64,000 nucleotides of DNA from [Eubacterium] siraeum (GCA_025150425.1 CP102281.1:1054001-1118000); one strand, 5' to 3'; positions 8,793 to 17,123 are shown, counted from the first letter of the stretch. Numbers and translations are program-made. Notes: generated by a model not told the origin, from the sequence alone.

Positions 8793-9203
8793 TTATATTA
8801 TAATTCCGCTGAGGTGGTCTGTTTCATGCTGTATTATCTGAGCGGTGAAGCCCTCATACGTTTTTATCTTTATCTTGAAATTTCTATCAAGATAGCGCAC
8901 TTTTATCTTCTTGTATCGCTTTGTTTTCCGTAAACCGTCAAGCGACAGACAACCTTCTTCCGTTTCATAAGCACCGTCTGACTTTATTATTTCGGGATTG
9001 TACATAAGAAGGTAATCGCCGTTGTCGTTTATGGCGATAATGTTTTTAAGTATGCCTATCATATTTGCCGCCATGCCGACACAATGCTCGGAATTTGCAA
9101 TCAATGTTTCGAGCAGGTCTTCGCCGGTTTGCCTGTCATTTTCTGTCGCAGGGGCGGACTTCTGCGACAGCAGGAAAATATCTCTGTTAATTTCTTTTAT
9201 CAT
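8793..9203 (-). CDS. def: Peptide deformylase, short divergent form
   Basis: 136 residues, shorter than the usual 150-180. Removes the N-formyl group from new proteins. Motif II EGCLSL supplies the metal-ligand Cys85, and motif III QHETDHL supplies His126, Glu127 and His130. Motif I reads CVGMAANMIG: the glutamine of the canonical G-x-G-x-A-A-x-Q is replaced by Met48. From memory, short clostridial deformylases with this change are known, so activity is likely but not certain. A monocistronic minus-strand gene facing the LRR gene. Confidence 0.85.
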   Translation of the reverse strand: MIKEINRDIFLLSQKSAPATENDRQTGEDLLETLIANSEHCVGMAANMIGILKNIIAINDNGDYLLMYNPEIIKSDGAYETEEGCLSLDGLRKTKRYKKIKVRYLDRNFKIKIKTYEGFTAQIIQHETDHLSGIII

Positions 9204-9333
9204 AATACATCTGCCTTTTTCTTTTTATTTTAGCATATTTCAAGCTATTTTGGCAAGTGGGGGAAAATGACGTTTGCACAAAATGTAACCTGTTTGTGCT
9301 GAATACGATATTGCTTATTGTGCGTTTATGTAT
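9204..9333. other. Intergenic promoter region between def (minus) and the repeat block
   Basis: AT-rich spacer with no supported gene. It must hold the def promoter on the minus strand and holds the plus-strand promoter that feeds the repeat block. Confidence 0.6.
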
Positions 9334-9339
9334 TATAAT
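9311..9339 (+). promoter_or_regulatory. Promoter at the start of the structured repeat block
   Basis: TTGCTT (9311-9316), 17-bp spacer, TATAAT (9334-9339). The predicted start near 9346 falls in the first arm (9343-9349) of the first cloverleaf. Copies two and three of the unit also begin with TATAAT (9496, 9658) but lack a good -35 box. Confidence 0.6.
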
Positions 9340-9765
9340 AACCTCAGACAGACAATCCGCATAAGTGGATTATCCCGTGCATAAGCACGGTAGGCGGTTA
9401 CCCGCCAGTCTGAGAACATTTTATCATCAAATCCTTTTGCCGTTGGCAAAAGTACGGCGTACCGCCGTGTCGGCTTACGCCGACTTGATTTGTGATATAA
9501 TAACCTCAGACAGATAATCCGTTTACACGGATTACCCCGTGCAAAAGCACGGTTGGCGGTTACCCGCCTGTCTGAGAACATTTTATCATCAAATCCTTTT
9601 GCCGTTGGCAAAAGTACGGCGTACCGCCGTGTCGGCTTATGCCGACTTGATTTGTGATATAATAACCTCAGACAGACAATCCGCATAAGCGGATCATCCC
9701 GTGCATAAGCACGGTAGGCGGATAACCGCCTGTCTGAGAACATTTTATCATCAAATTGATGAAAA
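9334..9765 (+). repeat. Three tandem 162-bp units, each made of two cloverleaf-like structures
   Basis: Units start at 9334, 9496 and 9658 (exact 162-bp period). Module A has a closing stem CTCAGAC/GTCTGAG (9343-9349 with 9408-9414) enclosing three hairpins: AATCCGC/GTGGATT, CCGTGC/GCACGG and GGCGG/CCGCC. Module B is closed by CAAATC/GATTTG (9428-9433 with 9487-9492) and encloses CTTTTGCC/GGCAAAAG, ACGGCG/CGCCGT and GTCGGC/GCCGAC. Copy two keeps the first module-A hairpin with a compensatory C-G to T-A change (9522 with 9527). In copy three module B is reduced to CATCAAATTGATG. The block ends about 25 bases before the GH43 start. It could be a structured 5' leader, an undescribed RNA family or a palindromic mobile repeat. 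Confidence 0.85.
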
Positions 9766-9791
9766 TAATCTGACGAAAGGAAAAAACAGCT

Positions 9792-11144
9792 ATGCCTAAT
9801 CCATATTTACCTTTATGGGAATATATTCCTGACGGAGAGCCGAGAGTTTTCGGTGACCGTGTATATATCTACGGTTCGCACGACAGAGCAGGCTCAGATG
9901 ATTTCTGCGACTATGTTTTAAAGTGCTGGAGCGCACCTGTGAACGATCTTAACAACTGGGTGTGTCACGGTGTTACGTTCCGTGTAAAGCCGGACGGTGA
10001 TTTTCCGTCGGATACCGACTGGACGCCCGATAAAAATCAGATCTTATTTGCACCCGATGTCGTTTGCAGGAACGGAAAGTACTATCTGTATGCATATATT
10101 GTCAATGCGACAGGCTGCGTTGCGGTGAGCGACAGACCCGAAGGACCGTTCACACTGCTTTCAAAATACAAGTACACTATATCCGATGAGATATGCTGTA
10201 ACGGCTGGTTCATCGATCCGGGCGTGCTTGTTGACGATGACGGAAGAACTTATATTTACTGTGGCTATGAGCGTTCTTTTATGGCTGAGGTCGATACGGA
10301 TACGATGTACACGATAAAGGATAACAGCTGTATCGAGCATATCATACCGATAACCACAGATAATGACGGAGGCTTTGACACGGAAGAAACGCTTTTCTTT
10401 GAGGCTTGTTCTCCACGCAAGGTCGGTGATACATATTATCTTATTTATTCTCCCAAACGTGGCCCACGTCTTGCTTATGCTACTTCAGACAAGCCTACGG
10501 GGCCGTTTAAGTACAGAGGATATATTGTGGACAACGGTGTTGATTATCCGGGAGGCAACGATCACGGCTCGATAGCTCAGATAAACGGTCAGTGGTATAT
10601 CTTCTATCACCGTATGACCAACGGTACGATAATGTCAAGACGTGCCTGCGTTGAGAAGATCGAGATACTTCCTGACGGCACTATACCGCCTGTTGAAATG
10701 ACTTCGCTCGGCTTTGAGGACAGCCTTGATCCTTACAGAATAACGGAGGCTGAGATTGCCTGTGTGCTTAAAGGCGGAGCGTTTGTAACGGAGCATAACA
10801 AGTTCGAAAGAGTGGTAACGGGTATAAAGGACGGTGCTGTAATAGGCTATAAATACTACGATTTCGGGCTTGACAACGGCAACGGCAGAATGTACTTCAG
10901 TGCCGATATAACGGGACTTGGCACTGATTGCAACGTGCATATACGCATCGACAGCGAGGACGGCGAGGAGATAGGTTCGTTCAAGGTAGGACACGGAAAC
11001 GGTGTTTACAAGACAGAAGTAAAGCCGGTCAGCGACAGACACGCAGTGTTCCTTACGGTTGACACGGATTATACAGGCTGGACGGCTGCCTATTTCAAGG
11101 AAAGACCGCTGTTTGAGCTGAAGAGGTTTGTATTCACAAAGTAA
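9792..11144 (+). CDS. Glycoside hydrolase family 43 protein (arabinosidase/xylosidase type)
   Basis: 450 residues. It starts MPNPYLPLWEYIPDGEPRV; the aspartate of PDGEP is the expected general base. GDRVYIYGSHD, FAPDVVCRNGKYYLYA, the likely acid glutamate in FFEACSPRK, YYLIYSPKRGPRLAYA and NDHGSIAQINGQWYIFYHR follow the five-blade GH43 propeller. Residues 330-450 form a beta-rich C-terminal domain like those accessory to GH43. There is no signal peptide, so it is predicted to act inside the cell on imported oligosaccharides. Which linkage is cut cannot be decided. RBS CGAAAGG is at 9774-9780. It leads an operon with an AraC regulator and a GH5 enzyme and lies just after the cloverleaf repeats. 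Confidence 0.85.
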   Translation: MPNPYLPLWEYIPDGEPRVFGDRVYIYGSHDRAGSDDFCDYVLKCWSAPVNDLNNWVCHGVTFRVKPDGDFPSDTDWTPDKNQILFAPDVVCRNGKYYLYAYIVNATGCVAVSDRPEGPFTLLSKYKYTISDEICCNGWFIDPGVLVDDDGRTYIYCGYERSFMAEVDTDTMYTIKDNSCIEHIIPITTDNDGGFDTEETLFFEACSPRKVGDTYYLIYSPKRGPRLAYATSDKPTGPFKYRGYIVDNGVDYPGGNDHGSIAQINGQWYIFYHRMTNGTIMSRRACVEKIEILPDGTIPPVEMTSLGFEDSLDPYRITEAEIACVLKGGAFVTEHNKFERVVTGIKDGAVIGYKYYDFGLDNGNGRMYFSADITGLGTDCNVHIRIDSEDGEEIGSFKVGHGNGVYKTEVKPVSDRHAVFLTVDTDYTGWTAAYFKERPLFELKRFVFTK

Positions 11145-11169
11145 TTTTCGGTTGTTACGAGGTGAAAAT

Positions 11170-11964
11170 ATGAAGATAGGTTCTATCGGATATAATCATG
11201 TTCATGATATGAAATATGAAAATTTCATTATGGACAGACCTAAAGGACCCGGTGCGGTTTTACTGCTGCTTATAAAGACACCTGCGGTTTTTAAGGTAGG
11301 CGGGGTGCAGTATCAGGTCAAAGAAAACTCGTTTATACTGATGTCACCGGATACTCCTTGCTACTATACGGCACAGGAAAATGTGTATACAGATGACTGG
11401 GTGTATTTCGAAAACGACGACTGGGATAAGGAATATGTCGAAAAGCTGGGGATACCGATGGATATACCTGTATATCTGGGAGATATGGACGAACTTTCCC
11501 ACCTTGTACACATACTTGTCTACGAGCATTATTCGGGTGCGGTGAACAGCGAGGAGATCGAGAAAAAGTATATAGATGTACTTTTTCTTATGCTGAGCAG
11601 AACGCTGAAGTCCCGTAACTGTATGTCGTCAAAACAGCTGAGCGAAAGGCATTATCGCTTTACGCAGATACGAACCATGATATTCACTATGCCCGACCAT
11701 GTGGGGAATGTAGACGACCTTGCGGCACAGGCGGGTATGAGCCGTTCCGGCTTTCAGCATCTTTATAAAAAGCTGTTCGGAACAACGGTAATAAAGGATA
11801 TAATCGAGGGCAGGACGAAACGTGCGAAACGCCTGCTTTCCTCTACAAGACTTACTATAAAAGAGATAAGCACACGCTGTGGTTATACGAATGAATACAG
11901 CTTTATGCGGCAGTTCAAGGAACAGGTCGGAAAGACACCGACAGAGTACCGCAGCAGTATATAA
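11170..11964 (+). CDS. AraC-family transcriptional regulator
   Basis: 264 residues from ATG 11170 with GAGGTG upstream; an earlier in-frame start at 11128 would overlap the GH43 gene. Residues 1-130 look like a cupin-type ligand domain (GGVQYQVKENSFILMSP). Residues 165-260 hold two helix-turn-helix units, DLAAQAGMSRSGFQHLYKKL and IKEISTRCGYTNEYSFMRQF, ending in the typical G-x-T-P-x-x-Y-R. Between GH43 and GH5 genes, it probably controls this carbohydrate operon in response to a sugar (inference). Confidence 0.9.
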   Translation: MKIGSIGYNHVHDMKYENFIMDRPKGPGAVLLLLIKTPAVFKVGGVQYQVKENSFILMSPDTPCYYTAQENVYTDDWVYFENDDWDKEYVEKLGIPMDIPVYLGDMDELSHLVHILVYEHYSGAVNSEEIEKKYIDVLFLMLSRTLKSRNCMSSKQLSERHYRFTQIRTMIFTMPDHVGNVDDLAAQAGMSRSGFQHLYKKLFGTTVIKDIIEGRTKRAKRLLSSTRLTIKEISTRCGYTNEYSFMRQFKEQVGKTPTEYRSSI

Positions 11965-11975
11965 GGAGAATGTTT

Positions 11976-13145
11976 ATGAAGAAGATATTATCTGCCATAC
12001 TGGCATTATGTATGATAGTTTCGATTACTGCTTGTTCATCGGAAAATGAATCGTCCGTAAAGGGCAGTGAGAACAAGGTAATGCGTGACATAACAACGCA
12101 GGAGCTTATCGAGGATATGGGACTCGGTATAAATCTCGGAAACACCTTTGAATCCTGCGGAAACTGGATAAACAAGTCGTCTGTTACAAATTATGAAACA
12201 GCGTGGGGAAGTCCTGTTATTACCGAGCAAATGATAAAAGGCTACAAGGACTGCGGTTTTGGCGTTATGCGTCTGCCTGTTGCGTGGAGCAATATGATGG
12301 ACAAGGAAACGTATACCATAAGTCCCGACTATATTGCAAGAGTAAAGGAAGTGCTGAACTGGGCGCTTGACAGCGATTTATATGTAATTCTCAACATTCA
12401 TTACGATAACGGCTGGTTTTCGGACTTTGCCGATGATAAAAAGAGAGATGAATGTTTTAAAAAATATGAAGCTATATGGAAACAGCTTTGCGAGGAATTC
12501 GGCGATTACGGCGACCATCTGATGTTTGAATCGCTCAATGAAGAAGGCGGTTGGGAGGAACTGTGGAACAGATACAGTAACGAGGGCGACAAGGAAAAGT
12601 CATATTCGATACTGAATGAAATCAATCAGAAGTTTGTTGATATAGTAAGGGCTTCAGGCAAAAATAACGGTAAGCGCCATCTGCTTATCGCAGGATACAA
12701 TACCGATATTGACCTTACCTGTGACAAGCTTTACAAGATGCCTGCCGATCCGGAAAACCGCTGTGCAGTATCGGTACACTATTATACACCTGCGACCTTT
12801 GCCATACTTGAAAAGGACGCAAGCTGGGGCAAGGCACAGACAACGTGGGGCAGTGAAGCCGACAAAAAGCTGCTCACAAAGTATATGGATATGCTGAAAA
12901 CTACCTTTGTAGACAAGGGTATCCCTGTTATTATAGGCGAATACGGCTGTTCGACAAAGAACAAGCAGGCAAAATACATTAATCTATATCTTTCAAGCGT
13001 CTGCAAGGAGGCATATTCGAGAGGTATGCTCCCTGTGCTGTGGGATGTAACCGATGTATTCTATGACCGCACGACCTGTACGTTCAAGGATAAGGATTTA
13101 CTGGACGGACTTATGGCAGCAAAGGAAACCGAAAGAAACGTATAA
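11976..13145 (+). CDS. Glycoside hydrolase family 5 lipoprotein (endoglucanase type)
   Basis: 389 residues from ATG 11976. The ATG at 11970 is rejected because the AGGAG at 11964-11968 would then be one base away. A signal peptide ends in lipobox SITAC (Cys20), so the enzyme is membrane-anchored outside the cell. GLGINLGNTFE near residue 50, acid/base in FESLNEE near 195 and nucleophile in VIIGEYGCS near 320 are the GH5 hallmarks, with SVHYY between. The likely substrate is a beta-1,4-glucan or related hemicellulose. There is no dockerin or binding module. Last gene of the GH43-AraC-GH5 operon. Confidence 0.9.
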   Translation: MKKILSAILALCMIVSITACSSENESSVKGSENKVMRDITTQELIEDMGLGINLGNTFESCGNWINKSSVTNYETAWGSPVITEQMIKGYKDCGFGVMRLPVAWSNMMDKETYTISPDYIARVKEVLNWALDSDLYVILNIHYDNGWFSDFADDKKRDECFKKYEAIWKQLCEEFGDYGDHLMFESLNEEGGWEELWNRYSNEGDKEKSYSILNEINQKFVDIVRASGKNNGKRHLLIAGYNTDIDLTCDKLYKMPADPENRCAVSVHYYTPATFAILEKDASWGKAQTTWGSEADKKLLTKYMDMLKTTFVDKGIPVIIGEYGCSTKNKQAKYINLYLSSVCKEAYSRGMLPVLWDVTDVFYDRTTCTFKDKDLLDGLMAAKETERNV

Positions 13146-13171
13146 CAAAGTAATTCCTCTTTATAAAACGA

Positions 13172-13196
13172 CTCCCGGAGTGAAATACTCCGGGAG
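13172..13196. terminator. Bidirectional terminator between GH5 and the DUF1540 gene
   Basis: CTCCCGGAGT (13172-13181) pairs perfectly with ACTCCGGGAG (13187-13196). T-runs lie on both sides (CCTTTTTA on plus, CGTTTTATAA on minus). Confidence 0.9.
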
Positions 13197-13213
13197 CCTT
13201 TTTATATGGTTGT

Positions 13214-13384
13214 TTACGCCTTCAGTTCAAATGACTTGCAGTCTGTGCAAGCCTTCTGAGTGGGGTCTGCCTCGTGTGTGCCGATCTGGATATGATCGAG
13301 TGAGCAGTAATCTGCACAGCAGCAGTGATGCTTACAGTTTGTTATAGAACAAGCTATGCACTTGTTTGCGTGTTCTGTTCCCAT
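13214..13384 (-). CDS. DUF1540-containing small cysteine-rich protein
   Basis: A 56-residue frame on the minus strand with an AAGGAAG ribosome site before its ATG. The protein reads MGTEHANKCIACSITNCKHH..., with Cys and His at spacings of the DUF1540 family and a final ACTDCKSFELKA, matching the family's terminal C-x-S-F. Eight cysteines in 56 residues suggest metal binding. The family is common in spore-forming Clostridia; its role is not known to me. Confidence 0.88.
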   Translation of the reverse strand: MGTEHANKCIACSITNCKHHCCCADYCSLDHIQIGTHEADPTQKACTDCKSFELKA

Positions 13385-13474
13385 TTTTCGTACTTCCTTT
13401 CAGAAATAAATATGAGTAAAGTTGTCTTTACGCACATTATTATAACCGGAAAGCCGAAAAATATAACAGAATTA

Positions 13475-14125
13475 TCATTCCATTATTATGCTTAAAATAT
13501 CGGAAAATTCAGGCACGATATAATCCGCTTTATATTCTTTAAGCTCGTCCTCAGAGCCGAAGCCGCATAGCACACCGACAGATTTTATACCGCACTGTTT
13601 TGCGCCGATTATATCAAATTTCCTGTCACCTATCATAATGGCGGATGAACGGTTTTCTATATGCTGATTGTCAAGCACATAGTTTATTATGCTTGCCTTG
13701 TCCTCAAACGAGAAGTCAAGTGACGCACCGCATATAAAAGTAAAATATTTTGCCAGATCGAAATGCTCAAGCACTATTTTAGCGAGCTTCAGCGGCTTTG
13801 AGGTGGCAAGGTATATCTTTTTGCCGTTGTCATAAAGTGTTTTCAGCGTTTCGGGAACACCTGCTATGACCTTGTTTTCGTATACTCCGACAGTGTGATA
13901 GCGCTCACGGTACTTCAGTACCGCCTCTTTCGCCTTTTCTTCGGGGAAATCATAGAAGATATGGAACGATTCCCAAAGCGGAGGGCCGATAAATCTTTTC
14001 AGATTTTCTTCGTTGTTTTCTTCAATGCCGTAATAGTGAAGTGCATACTGCACGCATTTTGCTATACCCTCGTATGAATCTGTCAAAGTTCCGTCAAGGT
14101 CGAATAAAATATGCTCAAATGCCAT
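13475..14125 (-). CDS. HAD-superfamily hydrolase, phosphoglycolate-phosphatase-like
   Basis: 216 residues. Motif I FDLDGTLTDS holds the nucleophile aspartate, motif II is LATSKP, motif III is a lysine in the LAKIVLEHF region, and motif IV is MIGDRKFDIIGA. A helical cap (residues 15-80) with IGPPLWESF places it in subfamily IA (Gph/PpaX-like). The start overlaps the uridine phosphorylase stop by 11 nt, so the two are translated together. Its substrate could be a sugar phosphate or nucleotide connected with nucleoside breakdown (inference). Confidence 0.85.
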   Translation of the reverse strand: MAFEHILFDLDGTLTDSYEGIAKCVQYALHYYGIEENNEENLKRFIGPPLWESFHIFYDFPEEKAKEAVLKYRERYHTVGVYENKVIAGVPETLKTLYDNGKKIYLATSKPLKLAKIVLEHFDLAKYFTFICGASLDFSFEDKASIINYVLDNQHIENRSSAIMIGDRKFDIIGAKQCGIKSVGVLCGFGSEDELKEYKADYIVPEFSDILSIIME

Positions 14126-14909
14126 TTTTCCTGTCCTGCTCTATAAGTATTTTTACTGCGTTCACTGCCGTTCTTATCGCTCTGTCGCTGTCCATACAGA
14201 CAGTATCGGGAAGTCCTGCGTTGCTTCTTTCGACATTCCAGAGGGCTGTGAATACAGCGCCTGCACGTTTTCTTCTTGCAAGTGCTACGGAGAATATTGC
14301 GGCGGATTCCATTTCGGAAGTAAGACAGCCGCATTTTACATAAGCCGCCCAGCTATCCGAGAGTTTATCTCCTACAGGCATCTGTAATGGCTCTATCTCG
14401 CCGTAAAAGCTGTCCTTGCTGTGAACTACTCCGACGTGGCAACGCTTGCCGTCAACATCTTCCGATAATGCGTCGCCTGCGGCTTTAAGCGCAGTGGTTA
14501 CTTCAAAATCCGCTACCGCAGGGTAGTTTTCGGGAATATACTCATGCGATGTTCCCTCGCTTCGTATTGACGCTTGCGCCACAACCAAGTCGCCGCCGGA
14601 AACGCTTATATCCATACCGCCGCTTGTGCCTATTCTTATAAAAGTATCCGTGCCTGAGCGGATAAGCTCTTCAACGGCAATTGCTGCGGAAGGACCGCCG
14701 ATACCCGTTGATACAACGCTTACCTTTTCGCCGAGAAGATAACCCGTATAGGTCGTATATTCACGGTTTGACGCAACAAATTCCGCATTGTCGAGATATT
14801 TTGCTATAAGCGGAACTCTGCCGGGGTCGCCGGGAAGAATAGCGTATCTTCCGACATCGCCTTTTTTGATTTTAAGATGGAACTGTTCGTTTTCTGTAAG
14901 AAGTGCCAT
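14115..14909 (-). CDS. Uridine phosphorylase / nucleoside phosphorylase (PNP/UDP family)
   Basis: 264 residues from ATG at 14909, which has AAAGGGTG as ribosome site; an upstream TTG start at 14927 would put that site inside the protein. AILPGDPGRVPLIAKYL, STGIGGPSAAIAVEEL, GTDTFIRIGTSGGM and CLTSEMESAAIF are family-1 nucleoside phosphorylase signatures, closest to uridine phosphorylase. It splits a nucleoside with phosphate to base and ribose 1-phosphate. Middle gene of a three-gene minus-strand operon. Confidence 0.88.
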   Translation of the reverse strand: MALLTENEQFHLKIKKGDVGRYAILPGDPGRVPLIAKYLDNAEFVASNREYTTYTGYLLGEKVSVVSTGIGGPSAAIAVEELIRSGTDTFIRIGTSGGMDISVSGGDLVVAQASIRSEGTSHEYIPENYPAVADFEVTTALKAAGDALSEDVDGKRCHVGVVHSKDSFYGEIEPLQMPVGDKLSDSWAAYVKCGCLTSEMESAAIFSVALARRKRAGAVFTALWNVERSNAGLPDTVCMDSDRAIRTAVNAVKILIEQDRKNGI

Positions 14910-14932
14910 TATATCACCCTTTCGCAAAACGT

Positions 14933-15424
14933 TTATTTCTTCGCTTTAGCCCTTTTCTTAGCGGCTTTTTTTGAAACCACTTCGTCAGCCGGAGCGGTAG
15001 TGCCGCCCAGAACAGAGGGGGATGCCTTGTTCTTTTCCTTTTCACGCTTTTCGATATTTCCGTGTATCTTATCCCAGTTGCCGAATATCGCAAGAAGTAT
15101 GCCGAGTACCGTTATAATAAGGAGCGGCATATAAAGGTATCCTGGGTCGCCCGGCAGCATTTCGTGCAGGATGAGTACGCATATCAATCCGACGAAGGTA
15201 AGAGCGCCGCAGATAAAATATTTTTTCAGCATAGCAAAGAACACCGGCACTATATAGCATATAACGGTGAATGACATCCAGAATATCAATGTGCCCATTA
15301 TCGAGCTTACGTCGGTAGTTTCGGTAGTTATCAGCGAAATAAGTCCGAGAATATTCAGCACTACCGCTATTACTCCCGTTGCTATCATCATAAGTACCTT
15401 TAATACGATTACAAAAAGCTTCAT
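14933..15424 (-). CDS. Membrane protein of unknown function
   Basis: 163 residues with about four transmembrane segments (roughly 5-30, 42-66, 70-90, 95-116) and a highly charged tail ending in a run of Lys/Ala (KKAAKKRAKAKK). I do not recognise a family. It is the first gene of an operon with the uridine phosphorylase and the HAD enzyme; the 23-nt gap and shared promoter suggest a link, but not necessarily transport. Confidence 0.75.
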   Translation of the reverse strand: MKLFVIVLKVLMMIATGVIAVVLNILGLISLITTETTDVSSIMGTLIFWMSFTVICYIVPVFFAMLKKYFICGALTFVGLICVLILHEMLPGDPGYLYMPLLIITVLGILLAIFGNWDKIHGNIEKREKEKNKASPSVLGGTTAPADEVVSKKAAKKRAKAKK

Positions 15425-15470
15425 TTTATCCTTTTCCGTTTCAATTAATTTTTTAAATTTCTATAATTTA

Positions 15471-15499
15471 ATGATAACACAAGAAACCGGAAAAATCAA
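15471..15499 (-). promoter_or_regulatory. Promoter of the membrane protein-phosphorylase-HAD operon
   Basis: On the minus strand TTGATT (15499-15494), 17-bp spacer, TATCAT (15476-15471), about 50 bases before the first start codon. Confidence 0.6.
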
Positions 15500-15651
15500 C
15501 ATATTTATTGTGAGCATCCTGTGAAGAAAATTGCATTCGGTTTTGTTTTTTCCAACCCGTACAATTTATAAAATTAAAAAATACCTCTTATATAAAAATT
15601 GCACACGCAGATAATAATTCTGTGAGAAAAACGAAAGGAAAAGATTATCCG

Positions 15652-16749
15652 ATGCCACAAAAGATAAAACTTATCAGCGGTATTTTTACTGCGGTTACGC
15701 TTTTTTCAAATATAATGTACGGCGGTGCGTGTGCAGAGAAATATATATCCGTAAATTCGCCGTGTTACCCGATGAAATGCAGTGCAGAATATGAAAGACC
15801 TGAGCTTTATGTCTGTGGAACGCCGTTTGGTATCAAGCTGCTGACAGACGGTGTTATAGTAACCGGATTTGCCAAAGTAGGCGACAGCAAAGATGCTTTT
15901 GAATTATCTCCCGCCGGCAAAGCAGGAATAGAAAAGGGAGATGTTATAACGAAAATAGACGGGGAGAAAATTACGTCCTCAGCAAATATGAGCGAGCTTA
16001 TATCCGTGTGCGGAGAATATGCAACGCTGACTTATATAAGAGATGGCTGTGAATATACTGCCGATGTTGAAATAAAGTGCGACAGCGACGGCGAAAAGAG
16101 AATAGGACTTTGGGTGCGTGACAGCACGGCAGGTATCGGCACTATGACGTTTTATCAACCGAATACACTTGCAGGTGCAGGACTTGGACACGCTGTGTGC
16201 GATGTCGACACGGGGGAGATTCTTCCGCTCGGAACAGGTCAGATAGTGCCTGCGGTGATAACCGGCGTAAAAAGAGGGGAACGTGACTGTCCGGGTGAGC
16301 TTTGCGGTACGCTGAAACCGTCGGACGTAAAGGGCAGAATAACCGATAACTGCGGATGCGGACTTTATGCCGTGCTTGAAGAAGCAGATATGCAGGGGCA
16401 GTTGATGCCGCTTGCATTTGCAAGTGAGGTACAGTGCGGACAGGCATATATATTATCGACCGTTGACAGCGGCAAGCCCGAAATGTACAGCGTTGAAATA
16501 GAAAGCGTTGACAGAAATTCTGCGGAAAACAAGAATATGGTAATAAAAGTAACAGATGAACGGCTGACAGAGTTGACGGGCGGAATAGTGCAGGGAATGA
16601 GCGGAAGCCCGATAGTGCAGAACGGGCGGCTTGTCGGAGCGGTAACGCACGTTTTCATAAGTGACCCTGCTCACGGGTACGGGATATTCGCACAGAGTAT
16701 GTATGAGCATTTGCTGTCACTCAGTGAAACCGAAGAACAGGCGGCGTAA
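15652..16749 (+). CDS. spoIVB: SpoIVB-type sporulation serine peptidase (S55 family)
   Basis: 365 residues from ATG 15652 (AAAGGAA upstream); a GTG at 15622 has no ribosome site. An N-terminal hydrophobic segment is followed by a PDZ domain (about 60-140, with GIEKGDVITKIDGEKI) and the S55 peptidase domain with the catalytic His in GAGLGHAVCD and Ser in VQGMSGSPIVQNGRLVGA. In Bacillus SpoIVB is made in the forespore and cleaves SpoIVFA to trigger pro-sigma-K processing. The spoIVB-spo0A order is the conserved one in Bacillus and Clostridia. Confidence 0.92.
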   Translation: MPQKIKLISGIFTAVTLFSNIMYGGACAEKYISVNSPCYPMKCSAEYERPELYVCGTPFGIKLLTDGVIVTGFAKVGDSKDAFELSPAGKAGIEKGDVITKIDGEKITSSANMSELISVCGEYATLTYIRDGCEYTADVEIKCDSDGEKRIGLWVRDSTAGIGTMTFYQPNTLAGAGLGHAVCDVDTGEILPLGTGQIVPAVITGVKRGERDCPGELCGTLKPSDVKGRITDNCGCGLYAVLEEADMQGQLMPLAFASEVQCGQAYILSTVDSGKPEMYSVEIESVDRNSAENKNMVIKVTDERLTELTGGIVQGMSGSPIVQNGRLVGAVTHVFISDPAHGYGIFAQSMYEHLLSLSETEEQAA

Positions 16750-16760
16750 ATTTAACCGAA

Positions 16761-16803
16761 AAACGCTTTTGCAAAGTCTTTATGAGGCTATGCGAAAGCG
16801 TTT
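16761..16803 (+). terminator. Hairpin downstream of spoIVB
   Basis: AAACGCTTTTGCA (16761-16773) pairs with TGCGAAAGCGTTT (16791-16803), one G-T pair, 17-nt loop. There is no T-run after it, so termination is uncertain. Confidence 0.5.
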
Positions 16804-16938
16804 CGCCGTTATCACAGCAAAAATCGTTTATTCGAAGAAACGTGATAGTTACAGACCTGCTTTTATTCACATAGAAAAGCTACAAATCGACATACATATT
16901 GTGCAAAATCACGAAAACGGTTTTTTATTGCAGAAATT

Positions 16939-16945
16939 TGTCGAA
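16939..16945 (+). promoter_or_regulatory. Putative Spo0A (0A) box
   Basis: TGTCGAA is an exact 0A-box core, about 210 bases before the spo0A start. It fits autoregulation of spo0A, but a 7-mer can occur by chance. Confidence 0.45.
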
Positions 16946-17093
16946 AAATGTTGAAAACGGTCATTTCACGGATATATAATAAATAAGAAGAAGCAAATTT
17001 CTACATATTGGGTTAGGTAATCCAATAATTCGTTTTTATATTATCAATTCGGACTTCGATTCAAAAAAACTGAAAAAATTTGGTAAAATCATC

Positions 17094-17123
17094 TTGAATT
17101 ATTTCCCAGTTTGTGTTATATTA
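17094..17123 (+). promoter_or_regulatory. Promoter of spo0A
   Basis: TTGAAT (17094-17099), 18-bp spacer, TATATT (17118-17123), 31 bases before the ATG; ribosome site GGAGG at 17142-17146. Confidence 0.55.

Noticed and set aside
9333-9743. 136-residue minus-strand open frame with repeated R-V-T-A-Y-R-A-Y-A-R segments
   Set aside because: It arises because the repeat period (162) is a multiple of three, so one frame stays open through palindromic DNA. No ribosome site; the structure evidence explains the sequence better.
16661-16954. 97-residue frame overlapping the spoIVB end
   Set aside because: Overlaps the spoIVB 3' end in another frame, with no ribosome site or family match.
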